From contig RPFO01000175.1 in assembly GCA_009746045.1 (NCBI GenBank), positions 1,832,898 through 1,896,897 on the forward strand: a stretch of 64,000 bases of DNA. Reading direction: 5' to 3'. Below are positions 10,259 to 20,713 of this stretch, piece by piece (position 1 is the stretch's first letter; each line of letters starts with the position of its first letter). The notes below the pieces were generated by a model. It did no database searches, was not told the origin of the DNA, and saw only the letters and a program-made list of their open reading frames with translations. Both the position numbers and the translations under genes were made by a program. Source of the DNA: Mesostigma viride. Lineage: Eukaryota > Streptophyta > Mesostigmatophyceae > Mesostigmatales > Mesostigmataceae.

Positions 10259-11371
10259 TCAGCAGGAGGGAATATTTTTCATGCATACAACTTGATGATC
10301 CGGCCGACGAGGTGGCCAGTCATGCATGTATCCCATCCAGCCGAAGCCCAGCCTTACAGCGCGACTGATGCGCGTAATCACATGACGATTAAGAAGTACT
10401 ACTAGTAGCGTCGACGACGGTGAGGCACAGCATGCAGTGCAGGCCCCATGCTCAGAAGCGAGGGCGTGCACCAGAAGAATCTGATCCATCGCCTCACTAC
10501 CGACAGCTGTACGCGTCCTCTCAAATACAGGCGCGCCGTGAGCCAACCGACCATGCAACGTGGCCGTCCCTGGCCGCCGCTGGAGTGGCTGTATAGCGGG
10601 GGAAGCCTTAGCATGGCCGCTAGAGTGCGCCTCCCCTGCACCTGCGAACGCATGCAGGGGCCCGCAAGGCCCTAGTGTGTCCACTAGAGTGCACCCTGCC
10701 GACTCCTCCACGAATCTGCAGTAAGTTAGGCACAACACCACTCCGGCCGACGTGCCTAGACCGAAGCAGTCGCCGGTCCCCACACTCCTTACTGCTGCAC
10801 TAGTGTGCCTGAACTCCACCACAAGCGGGGGAAAACTCCTCAGCTCGCAGTCACACCCTCTGTGACACTCGCACCGCAAGAGCACGGTTGATGTTTGCGC
10901 AGGCCCATATGCATGTGATGCTGGAGGCCGCCGACGTGGACTGCATAGCGCCCGCAATGCCCGCACTTTATATACAATGCAATGGGCAGGTCGGGGAGTG
11001 ACACGCCTTGCAGGAACTGCCGTATCAGTAACGTTGCCCCTGCGAGACACCGTGCTGTTCATGGAGTAGGGCCGAAGCAACCCCGCAGTCCCAAACAAGA
11101 GCTCCTCGGGCTCGATCGCGCCCAGCACACAGGTGCTCAAGCACATACAGTGATCGTGGGCCGGGGTCAATCCCGCGCACGACCGATCACCGCCTGTCCA
11201 CCCCGCTTGTCTGTCTTGCCTAGGAGCCCGATTCCCGCAACAGAAACACGCCCCTAGGTATGCAGTCCCCACCGCGCATTGCCACATCCCCCACTCGAAG
11301 CTTGAAGGCCTCTCACCACCCCTGTACCATTGCATGGCCATGGGGTGTAGTACATTTTGAAGCCCACACAT
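10259..11371 (-). CDS. Long uncharacterised open frame inside the LTR element
   Basis: The frame has 370 codons on the element's sense strand, between the pol remnants and the 3' LTR, where extra or env-like frames can occur. It is rich in Arg, Ala, Gly, Cys and His, has no clear signal peptide or membrane segment, and resembles no family I know. In GC-rich DNA a frame this long can be chance. Several shorter plus-strand frames overlap it. Confidence 0.2.
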   Translation of the reverse strand: MCGLQNVLHPMAMQWYRGGERPSSFEWGMWQCAVGTAYLGACFCCGNRAPRQDRQAGWTGGDRSCAGLTPAHDHCMCLSTCVLGAIEPEELLFGTAGLLRPYSMNSTVSRRGNVTDTAVPARRVTPRPAHCIVYKVRALRALCSPRRRPPASHAYGPAQTSTVLLRCECHRGCDCELRSFPPLVVEFRHTSAAVRSVGTGDCFGLGTSAGVVLCLTYCRFVEESAGCTLVDTLGPCGPLHAFAGAGEAHSSGHAKASPAIQPLQRRPGTATLHGRLAHGAPVFERTRTAVGSEAMDQILLVHALASEHGACTACCASPSSTLLVVLLNRHVITRISRAVRLGFGWMGYMHDWPPRRPDHQVVCMKNIPSC

Positions 11372-12963
11372 TTGCGCAGCAACTCGTCAGCAGAGCTTGT
11401 GAGCTCCTGGTCCTTGCCGGCTGGAATGACCCTAGGCTGCTGGCTAGCAACCTTTATCCTCACACCAGGCCTACGACCCTCGACAGGCTCGCCACTCGTC
11501 GTGACGACCAAGGTTCGTGTGTGAAGACGCTCGTTGCCTCGTTGAGCATCGAGCTTTATGCAACCTCGTTCCATCCTTGTTCCTCAGTCATGAGCAACGC
11601 TGGGCAACGCTACATTGCCAGAGCCTCGTATCGCTGCCCTGCATCCTCGTTGCAGGCAGCATACAGGAATCTCGGGCTATCCTGTGTCTAGGACAGCACA
11701 GGACCTGCCACAGTCCTGCATGGATTTACATCCTTGCAGACCTGCTGGCTGGCTACTGGCTTCTACTAGCCACAGGACCGTTGAGCCCTCAGTACACTGT
11801 GTCCCAGTCACGTGAGAGTTCAGGCTAAGCCTGTGCAGGCACGGCCTGCCACGTGTCCTGTCCACTATTCCCTGAGAGTGCACCGCCCTCGCCCACCGGT
11901 CGGCAGTACTTCGGGACCTGATATCTTTCTAGTCCCTTGTCTGTTCTAGGCGGTTGACACGGCGTTGGAAAGATCTCCTCAACCTGCATCCATCTAGCAC
12001 ATTGGTGCCCCAATATGCTAACTCCAACCCTTTCTTGTTTTGGAGCTTGGACCAGCCTGAGAACCTATCAGCCACTGTCCCCACAAGCCTTCAGACATCT
12101 GATCCCTCCCAGAGACCAGACCTGCCTTTTCTATTGGAACCTGAGGTGCCTCCAAATATTAGCTAGGCCTGCTCATTGGTTCAAAGGTTGCCCTCTGACC
12201 CACATGACACCCCAACCCTTTCTCTGGGAACCTGGTGTAGATTAAAGTTAGGTCTGCACTTAGTCAGAGGAGTTTGGATAGAGGAGTCCATGAACGTACT
12301 ATTGTGAGTTCCTGGTCATCCAGTTATCACAGGCGCCCGTTCATACGGCGCCCGCCACGGAGCCTCCTTTATCTTTTAAATCCTTCCAAAGACTGAGAGA
12401 GCCCTGACAAATGTTAGCCAACACATGGGGAGCCCATGTCCTCACTGAGGGATAAACTCAGGATTCACACATGCCAGGCTGAGGTCAGCTGGGGAATCGA
12501 AACCCACCCCATATCCTTTAGGTTTGGATCAGCTCCTGGAACTGAGCATCACAAACAACAAGACATGACAATAACAAGATTATGTTTTATTATAAAGAAG
12601 TATAACCCATAGTGAGGCCCCTGGCAACCACGTCCAACATGGTCACACAACCAGGGATTTTATTAGCATGCAACAGGTTGGTTACAGAGAATATATACAA
12701 ATGTACAGCAACCTGTTAGTAGAGCCAACACTTGGGCTGCCCTTGCAGGGTCCATTCCATGAAGACCCAAGGCCCATTACAAAGTCCTTAAGACTCTTCT
12801 GCAGCTCCATGACAGAGCCAGGCGAAATTCTCAGCCAGGGGAGTGACTCCACCCTGACCCCTGTCCAGCAGAGTGTGTCTGAACTCTGAAGGACCTGCTG
12901 TCAGCCACCACGTGGCTGTCCAGCCCACTGGGATGCCTCCCACCTAGAGCAAGGCTGTTTGGT
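11372..12963. other. Non-coding; probable 3' LTR/UTR of the nested copia element
   Basis: No convincing gene. On the minus strand, just past the RNase H remnant, there is a TATA-like GTATATATTC (near 12,690) and polyadenylation-like AATAAAATCC (near 12,660), as expected in an LTR. I could not define LTR boundaries because no second intact copy is visible. Short plus-strand frames at 11,260-11,828 are unsupported. Confidence 0.35.
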
Positions 12964-13925
12964 CTACTCTGGCCCTCCCCCCTTGGAGGCCACGAGCCCA
13001 CGAAGCAAAGGGTATGTAGTGAGAGCATCTGCAGGGTTGTCCACGCCAGCCACATGTTCAATGTTAGCTAAGCAAGACATTTCCTTGAGCAACAAATAAT
13101 CAAGGTCCCTGCTCCTGGCCAGCTGCTTGGGCACAAACTGCACCATGCCCATGCTGTCAGTTCTTACCAGTGTGTGCATCTGCAACCGACAGGAAGCCAC
13201 TTGACATAGCTGGTAAAATAGCTCCTCAAGTAAAGAGCAGTATGCAGCCCTTCACAGATTGCCCTGCACTCAGCAATGTCACTGCTGGGAGTTACCCTGT
13301 TTAATTTGCAACCGACTGTACCAGCAGACCAGAGAGGACTGTTCCTGCACCAGGGATATTAATGCTGCTGCCCGGCCCCTGACCTCTGTGACCTTCCTAC
13401 TATCCATAGAACTGTCCATATAGAGCATCATGTCAAAAGGCCTGTACAAATCCAGAGGACCCAGCATATGAGAGGGGGAGACGTGCGAACAGCCTCTACC
13501 ACTCTCTCAGCACCCACCTCAACCAGTTGGGAATCGGTCAACCGACTCAGGACCAACAGGTCAGGAGCACAAATGCTGGCCAGCCATGCCAACATACCTC
13601 GTATTGTTGCACATCTGGCCTGGGTGATGGGCTCCTGCAAGGCATCTATGATCTGCTGGGGATAATCCTTACCACCCAGGCTCCAGCTTGATGGACCATG
13701 TACCCTGCGGATGGACCAAGGTCGCCTGCATTCCACAAAACACCATGGGCTCACTCTCAACCATGTACTGGATCTTACCCAGTTCAAACCGTTTCTGGAT
13801 CCTGGCCAGAGTCAACTCTTGCCAAGTGGGATGGCCCAGGAGATGCAGATCATCACCATGCAGGGAGGCAAACGCTGGCAGCCCCTCATAGCTACCCTGA
13901 AACAGACAAGGATCAACTGTCATGG
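12964..13925 (-). pseudogene. Ty1/copia pol C-terminal piece: end of reverse transcriptase and RNase H
   Basis: Several overlapping minus-strand frames. First is DPCLFQG followed by SLHGDDLHLLGH, the copia position of the catalytic DD. Then comes the connection region (IIDALQEPITQARCATIRGM). Last is an RNase H tail with LVRTDSMGMVQFVPKQLARS, YLLLKEMSCL and IEHVAGVDNPADALTTYPLL, the copia 'AD..TK'-type ending. Frame changes near 13,450-13,790 and 13,280 break it. It is antisense to the gag-pol piece that starts at 14,224, so the nested element is broken into two inverted halves. Roughly 100 residues of the reverse transcriptase core are absent from both. Confidence 0.7.
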
Positions 13926-14223
13926 ATCAACTTTCATGGAGAATCTTGTTGCCATCCTTTTGCAAGAGTCGAGAGGGTACGCAGACAGGTTCTTTATTAC
14001 CACGCAGCCTTTCGGAGTGTACTCCAGGCTTGATACACCGAGACCGGAAACCACCACTGCGTGGGGTCCGAAGGTGGAAATTGTCACGGGTGTCGAGAAG
14101 ACGGTCTGTAGTATTTTATAATGCTTCGTAACACGCGCGGGAGCGGCAGCGGGAGCGGCCGGGGCGGGAGCGGGGGATGGCGGTGGTGAGGCAAGGACAG
14201 ATACAGGAGGCCCCGCCAGCGTC

Positions 14224-15473
14224 GTGCCAGAGGGACAGGCAATCCCAACGGCAGAGGGCGCCAATGGCAGGAGGGCATCCAACCGGAAGAGGAAAGAGGT
14301 GGCACAAGAGGAGGAGCGTGCGGGGTGGCCAACCGACGGCGTGTTGCTGACGGGGGAGGGCCAGAATGATGCTGAACGTCAAGCACCTGGTAAGAGACCA
14401 TGTGTGCCTGAATCTGGTGTTCCTGCAGCTAGTGTTCCTGCGCCATTAGCACCTGTAGGAGCTGCAGTTATTGGCAGTGACCCTCGTGCTTTGCCTGGGA
14501 CTAGACCTCATATGAGTGCTGTGGCTGTGATGAATGGCCAGAAGCCTCTCAAGCCTCCTGTGGGACAGGAAGAGCTGGACAAGTGGTTGGAAGATATGGA
14601 GCTAGTTTCTTGCTCTGTAGATCCCACTGTCAACCTTGTGCAGGTATTCCACACATCCACGACTAATAGGGATTCCAGTGAGCGTGTGAGGGACAAGGCT
14701 AGGCAAGCTGTCAAGGACAAGCTGACTTGGTCTCAGTTCCTAGAGGGCCTACGTCAGGAGTTCTCTGATAAGGTACTCAACCTCACTAATCACTATAAGC
14801 TCAGCTATGATACCTTTGAGATCAAGGGCACAATAGCTGAGGAGCTGCAGCGGCTCACACGCATCAGGGAGAAGGGGGCCAAGCATGGCTTCAATCTGAC
14901 TGATAGAGCAGTGGCAGATTACTTCCTGGATCGCATGGGGCTGAGTGTGGATGGGAGAAATGCAGCTAGGATGTTTGCTGATCAGACAGATGGGACGTGG
15001 CCAGCCTTGCAAAAGGTTATTTTCAATATCCGTCCATCTGACAATGCTGCTTGCAAGGCAATCCAGGTGACTGGTGCCCCTTCAGCCTCCGCTCATCAGG
15101 TCCATGGTGATGCCCCTGGGCAGGGTGCTCAGGGAGAACCAGACCTAGTAGGCGTCAGAGGGCTAACAGGCGCAGGCAGAATGGTAACCAGGGTGGCAAG
15201 GGCCAGCAGCAGGGATCCAAAGGCAAGGGTCAGCAGCAGGCTGGTGGTCACCAGGGTGGTCAGCAGAACAAGGGTGGCCAAGGGCAAGGCAAGAGCCAGG
15301 GCCAGGGCACCCAGGCCAGTCAGAGCAGCCAGAACCAGGGTGGCCTGAAGAAGGCTGCTGCTGGGAAGGATGACAAGTGCTTTGGATGTGGCAGGACGGG
15401 TCATTGGCGACGTGACTGCCCAGACCAGGCCAAGTCTGCTGGAGCAGGCTCTGGCCAGGTGGGTAAGCCATGA
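14224..15473 (+). pseudogene. Ty1/copia gag with CCHC zinc knuckle, one frameshift
   Basis: The first frame (14,224 to about 15,150) encodes a retrotransposon capsid-like region (ELDKWLEDMELVSCSVDPTV, LTWSQFLEGLRQEF, IAEELQRLTRIREKG). The frame then moves by what looks like one missing base into a Gln/Gly-rich tail and a nucleocapsid zinc knuckle CFGCGRTGHWRRDC (C-x2-C-x4-H-x4-C) near 15,380-15,422, ending at TGA 15,471-15,473. Gag packages element RNA in cytoplasmic particles. The start at 14,224 is not ATG-certain; TGT-rich DNA just upstream may be LTR or leader. Confidence 0.75.
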
Positions 15474-15478
15474 CTTGA

Positions 15479-17938
15479 GTGTTGTCCCCTGTAAATAGTC
15501 AATCACCCCTAGTGGGACGAACAGTTGTACATAGTAATGGGGGTGTCCCTCTTGTGCAGCAGCAAGGGGTTGGGAATGATGAGGTGCTTCCACTCAATGA
15601 TTGCAATAACGCTGCTGCAGCAGTGGAATTCCCTGTGCCTGTGGCAGGTGCAGGGTCTCCAGTTGTTGGGGTTGACTCTGGGAGTCAAGCCGCCAGACTG
15701 GAAGGACCTGCAGCTTCTGTGGGAACCGGGGCTGGCTCTGGGAGCCGAGCTACCTTGGAGGAGGTCCCTGGAGCAAGAGAACAGCAGGTGGGTCGTGCTA
15801 TCCCAAGCACACAGTCTTTGTCACGTTCCTCTCTGTGCAGCCAGGCTGACAGGGGGTTGAGCTATGCTCAGGCTGGAAACACTCTACACCATATCTTTGG
15901 CCACTCTAAGCAGGCAGAGATGTTTGCTTGGAAGATTGGCAAGGAGCCTTTGCTAGAGGCCTGCAGTGCAGCTGCTCAGAATTGTGTCTGTCAGGAGAAT
16001 GCTGTTCGCCTCCCACAGTCCCATGCCAGAGAACCTGCTAGAGAGCGGGGGGATATCCAGGTGGACATCCAACACATCAGGGGCATGTATCTGTTGGTGG
16101 GGGTGGATAGGTTTAGCAGATATAGGTTGCTGACCATTCTTCCTGGAATGCAGGAGCATCAGCTGTTGATGGGTCTCCAGTCTTTGTTGCCAGGCTTTGG
16201 GGTGTACACCAAGGTGCAAGCTGACTTGCAGTTTGACTGCTTGATCAAGCTGGCTGACCAGCTTCCTTGTAAGTTGGTAGTGGTCCCTAGGGAATGCCAT
16301 GGGCAGCAGGGAGCTGTAGAGAGATCTATACGTGAAGTAAAAACAGTGGTGCTAGCAGCTAGGAGTGTGCCTGTTGTGGCATCAGCTCTAGAGAAAGCAG
16401 CTTGGTGTAAGGGGATTGAGGAGCAGCTTAACCACAGGGTAACCTATTACTATGATGGTGTGGCAGTCTCTCCCCTGGCATTGCAGTTTGGTATGCTATC
16501 ACAGGACGTGGTGGCAGCCTGCCTGAAGAAGGCAGACAGGGTGTTTTCCAGATTGAGGCGTAAGGACAAGGGTTGGAAAATGCTGAGGCCCCAGGTGGGA
16601 CTGAGGGTCAGGATGTGGAAGGAACCGTCATTACCAGGCAAGCGTGGCAAGTGGCAAGATGGGCAGGTAACCCATGTTGAAGAGCTAACCATTCTTGTCT
16701 GGTGGCTTTGGAGAGTAATCCCAAGCACGTGTACAGGCTATCCTGGGCTCACGTCAAGGAGAGAAGGCCAACTGCAATCTGGCCTGAAGACGGCCCTGAT
16801 CCTCCCTTGGAGGGAGATGAGCAGGATGAGAGCCAGGCAGCAGATGCTAACCCACCATGCTTGGATTATGGTCTGTCCTGGATGGATGAGGGTGAGCAGG
16901 AGTCTGCTGAGACGTCTGTCACAAGGCCAGAGGTGGCCAGGGCTGCACCACAGTCCAGGGGGCTGCTTATGGCGGACATCATTCGAGCTCTGCAGAACAG
17001 CAAGCGTGATCCCAAGGTATCTAAGCTCACGGGATGGGGGTCATGTGGGGCACCAGCACTAGAAGTGGATACCAACTCACAGGTGTCCATTCTAAGGGTA
17101 GAGGATGCTGCAGGCTTGCAGTGGTCATCCCCTAGCTGCCTAGCTGTGTCTGATTTCTCGGGGAATGTGTCCATGAAGATCTTGGGAGAAGTGAGTGTGC
17201 CTATCCTGGGGGTGCCCACCACGTTCAGTGTGGTTGAAGGGTATCAGGGGCCTGCCATTCTAGGTCAGAACTTCTTGTGCTTACCAGGGGTGAGGATATC
17301 CTCTGAGGAGCTAGCATTAGAGGGCAGGGCCGCCTTCCCTTGCAGAGATATCGCTACTCCCAGGGTCTTAGTGTGGCTGTAAGGGCTGTGAGGGGTCTAG
17401 AGGCAGAGGGTCCTGATATAAAGGAGCCCATTGCTGGGGACCTGCTGATCCTCCCTACTACGTTTGACCCACGTGAGTTGGGTGTGCAGAGGTACCAGAT
17501 CCCAGGAACGAGTCCTGTACCTTGGCGCAAGCTAGTGGAGATGATGCAAAGCCCCAAGATGGCTAAGGCATGGACTCAGACTTGGCTTTGTTGCTTCTGG
17601 GCATGAGTGGATAGTTGCCAACTGTGCAGAGCCTGTGGATGTCCTCCCTGAGGATCACCAGCTGCTCAGGTTGATGTTTGTCCTCAAGCTCAAGGAGGTG
17701 GATGGCGTGCAGGTGCCACATGTTAGACCAGTTGTGACTGAGTACCATGGCACTGGACAGTTAGCAGATGAGGAGCTTTACACACCAGGGGTGCTGCATG
17801 ATACATGGAGGATTTTGTTGTGCATTTACTTGTCTTTTCTGCAGAAGGGGATACCCTATAGCTCTGTGTTGGTAGATTTCAAGAGGGCTTTTCTTAAGGG
17901 TGATCAGCAAGAAGCACAGGATACTTGGCGCACAATAC
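15479..17938 (+). pseudogene. Ty1/copia pol N-terminal piece: integrase, retropepsin-like domain, start of reverse transcriptase
   Basis: Frame 1 (15,479 to ~16,700) is the integrase. It has an HHCC-type zinc region (LHHIFGHSKQ...NCVCQ), then catalytic D at IQVDIQH, D at VQADLQFD and E at QGAVERSIREVK, followed by SPLALQFGM. Frame 2 (~16,700-17,382) holds a retropepsin-like region with EVDTNSQVSIL and AILGQNFL. Frames 3 and 4 (17,340-17,938) enter the copia reverse transcriptase: SGWIVANCAEPVDVLPEDHQ, VLKLKEVDGV and DFKRAFLKGD. Homology stops at about 17,938, before the catalytic YVDD block. Each frame change is equivalent to one missing base. The usual copia order puts protease before integrase, so the domain order here is odd. 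Confidence 0.7.
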
Positions 17939-18128
17939 CCCCTTTCTTTGTTAAGGTCTCCATGACCTCACCTGTACCTGTCCCTACTTGGACGTGCGGT
18001 GGTACCTCTACCACCTCTATACCTTGCTCGTGGTGGTCTACCTGTTCTACATCTCTATTCTCTGAGTCCCTTTCTCTGGTCTCGTCTTCTGCCTCTCTGG
18101 CATTCCTTGTTTGCAACCGTGTTGGCAT
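17904..18128 (-). pseudogene. N-terminal gag stub of the large LTR element
   Basis: The minus-strand frame starts MPTRLQTRNAREAEDE and continues with a highly charged stretch. Its upstream leader (purine repeat, then TGGGGAGGTGTTGCCTGCAG) matches the leader before the gag of the element at 48,461, where the gag begins MPRRHRRRGTG. This is therefore the start of the host element's own gag, cut at about 17,940 by the nested copia piece. Confidence 0.5.
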
Positions 18129-18170
18129 GGTGCTCGTACCAGTACCCTACACTGCAGGCAACACCTCCCC

Positions 18171-18296
<126 letters not shown>

Positions 18297-19462
18297 CAAC
18301 CACATACTAGTTATGACTATAGGTATAGTACCTAGTATTAAACACTCTAATGGTAATCCCCTCTATCGTCTGCTAGGACCAATGGTCAGCTGAGAGAAGG
18401 TAACTGTAACTGCTGTCCCCTCCGCCTGACTGCTGTGCGTGGGTGGCTTAGAGCATTCACGAGTGGTGTGCATCCCCTCAGGCAATGGCATGTGCTCCCT
18501 AACAAACCTATCTGCATCTATGATGTTATCAAACCCCTTCTACTTAGCACTAGAGTCTTTGGACATTATCTTATCCTTGATGTGTTCTTCACATGCCTTC
18601 CAACTATAAAATATGGCTGGTCTACCCTCGCCCCCATCATGGGCCACTGCATAGTAAGGAAATCCAGATTGACCACCCTTATTTATTCTGTTGCGTCTGG
18701 GCATGTTACATAATAGTAGTATAGCAGAAGCTTGCAAGCAGGAGAAAAAAAGGAGTACCCAGGGCTACCTCTAGGTGCAGTGACCTTTACCAAAACAAAC
18801 AAGGGAGAAGCATAGAGTCTAACACAGCACACGCCCGAGTCTTCAGCAGCACGGGCACATTACGATAAGCACACGGAGGTAAACACCGTCAACATAGTCG
18901 GCAACGGCCAGACGGTATCCACCCCCACGACCCCTTGCAGGTCAAACAACGATGTCCGTCTCCGCGACGTCCATTGGCACAAACGACATTTACACCCTAT
19001 AGAGGGTACAACGTTTAACATAAACCCCCTACGCGTGCGGTCCCGGAGAGAAGGCGAGCTCGCATGCTAGCCTTCCGCAGGCATAGCTTATAAAGAAATA
19101 AACCTAACTAGGGGACGTACCATCGTCAATGACGTTAATCACCCCTGAACTGGCCGCCACCTGGTGTCGTTGAAGGCAAGCCCTGGCCGCCACTAGGTGT
19201 CGTTGAAAACAGGAGAAATGGACGCTATCGTTGACAGCACCTCACCACAGGACCATGACTGGCCCCGCCGAGTATCCCAGACTAACCACTTGCTTTCTAG
19301 ATCGTCGTTGACTCCCTTACGGGCTGGCCGCCGACCTGTCGGCAATAGATGAATCCGAAACCTCTATCTACGCCAAGCTCCGCCTTGGTATCCTAATTGG
19401 CCTCCCTAACCATCTCCGCGAGAGTTAGCTGACCTCTCCAGCACATTTCCTCCGATAACCAG
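18297..19462 (-). other. 5' leader of the LTR element with primer-binding-like site
   Basis: No gene. The end next to the LTR (19,449-19,461) reads TGGTTATCGGAGG on the minus strand, at the primer-binding position. The same site is at 49,139-49,151 in the gag-only element. It resembles but does not match the usual initiator-methionine tRNA site (TGGTATCAGAGC); the primer tRNA is not identified. Confidence 0.5.
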
Positions 19463-20133
19463 TGTTACGTCCCAGCCCAGACACACCTAGCCTGAGCTAC
19501 GTAGCGAAAGATCTACCATGCCGGAATTAGGAAGATTCAAGGTGGCCTAATGCAGATTGCGCTTCACGACTGGGGTCGTGAGATATCTGGCACCGCGACT
19601 TGATGCCAAGCTAATTAATACACACTTATAATGGCTAGCAATACCAATTACAAATGGATAGTTGCCCCAGGTTTAATATGAAGGCGTCATCGCACTTTAC
19701 ATTCATCAAACCAAGAGGACGAGACTCTCGTCCTCGGACCAATTTCACCTAGGTCTGCCACTACGCTCGCAAGGGGCGCCGACATGGCGCCAACCTTCCA
19801 AAGCATGCAGTCCACACAAGATCCTCGGGTCGACATCGACCCTCGCCCACAGAATCCACGCATGAGTACAATATCTCAACTAGCTATAAAGTACGCAGCG
19901 CGGCGCAACTGCACCGGCCCCTAGAAGCCGGTACACGCATACAACAACCTAGGCCCAAAATAACTGGTCCGAATCACACAAACTGTCATAGTTCCATACA
20001 AAAGTCCTGACCAAGGGACAATTCCCAAATTAAGTCCCGAAATGAGTCCCAAAGTCCTACGGACTATGACAACAAGTCAAACTACATAATTTATTCCATT
20101 GTTACGTCCGTCCAAAAGGGCCGGGACGTAACA
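19463..20133 (-). repeat. LTR (5' LTR in element orientation)
   Basis: Partner of 9,094-9,765; same termini, 671 bp, followed directly by the TCACG target duplicate at 20,134-20,138. Confidence 0.9.
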
Positions 20134-20138
20134 TCACG

Positions 20139-20709
20139 GAGCATTAACCGCCCCGATGGATGGATGGATGGGTGCAAACAGTCCTACCGGTCTAATCTAT
20201 TTACAATAGCTACCTACAACATCTATCTAAAGCTATTAACATCAACTCTACCCTAGGGGATCTGTCTGGCGTGGGTTTGCACACGCGGGCGCTGTTAACC
20301 ACGGGTTGTCCCGTTCCCTGGCAAGGACGCATGCCTCGCGGTCAGCTGCAACGTTATTATTGTTGACATGCAGGCCATTGACAGTGAAGGACGCTTCCCT
20401 CACCGGCACCGACTGTTCCCATCGTTAATTTTGCCACTGCAAGCAAATGATGTCATGAGGCCGGCTGGAAATAGGGATCCGCTACCGAGTCTAGTTGTCG
20501 GTTTAGGGGTTGAAACACCGACGGTAGTTTTGGTTAAAAACGCAGGCACTGTGTGGCTACACCCGGCGTATACCTCACCGCCGGCCTTGACCAAAATATC
20601 TAGCCTGAAAAATGGACTTTCGGCGATGCTGCAGCTGGATCGGGCTTGACGAGAGTGTCGTGTAGAAGTCCGTCAGAGGAGGGGGTGGGCTGCTAGCCTA
20701 ATTCTACCG
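20139..20709. other. Non-coding spacer
   Basis: No gene is supported. A GATG microsatellite (GGATGGATGGATGG) lies near 20,156-20,171 and a piece of the 8.1-kb tandem repeat (GACCAAAATATCTAG) near 20,588. Confidence 0.5.
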
Positions 20710-20713
20710 TTAA

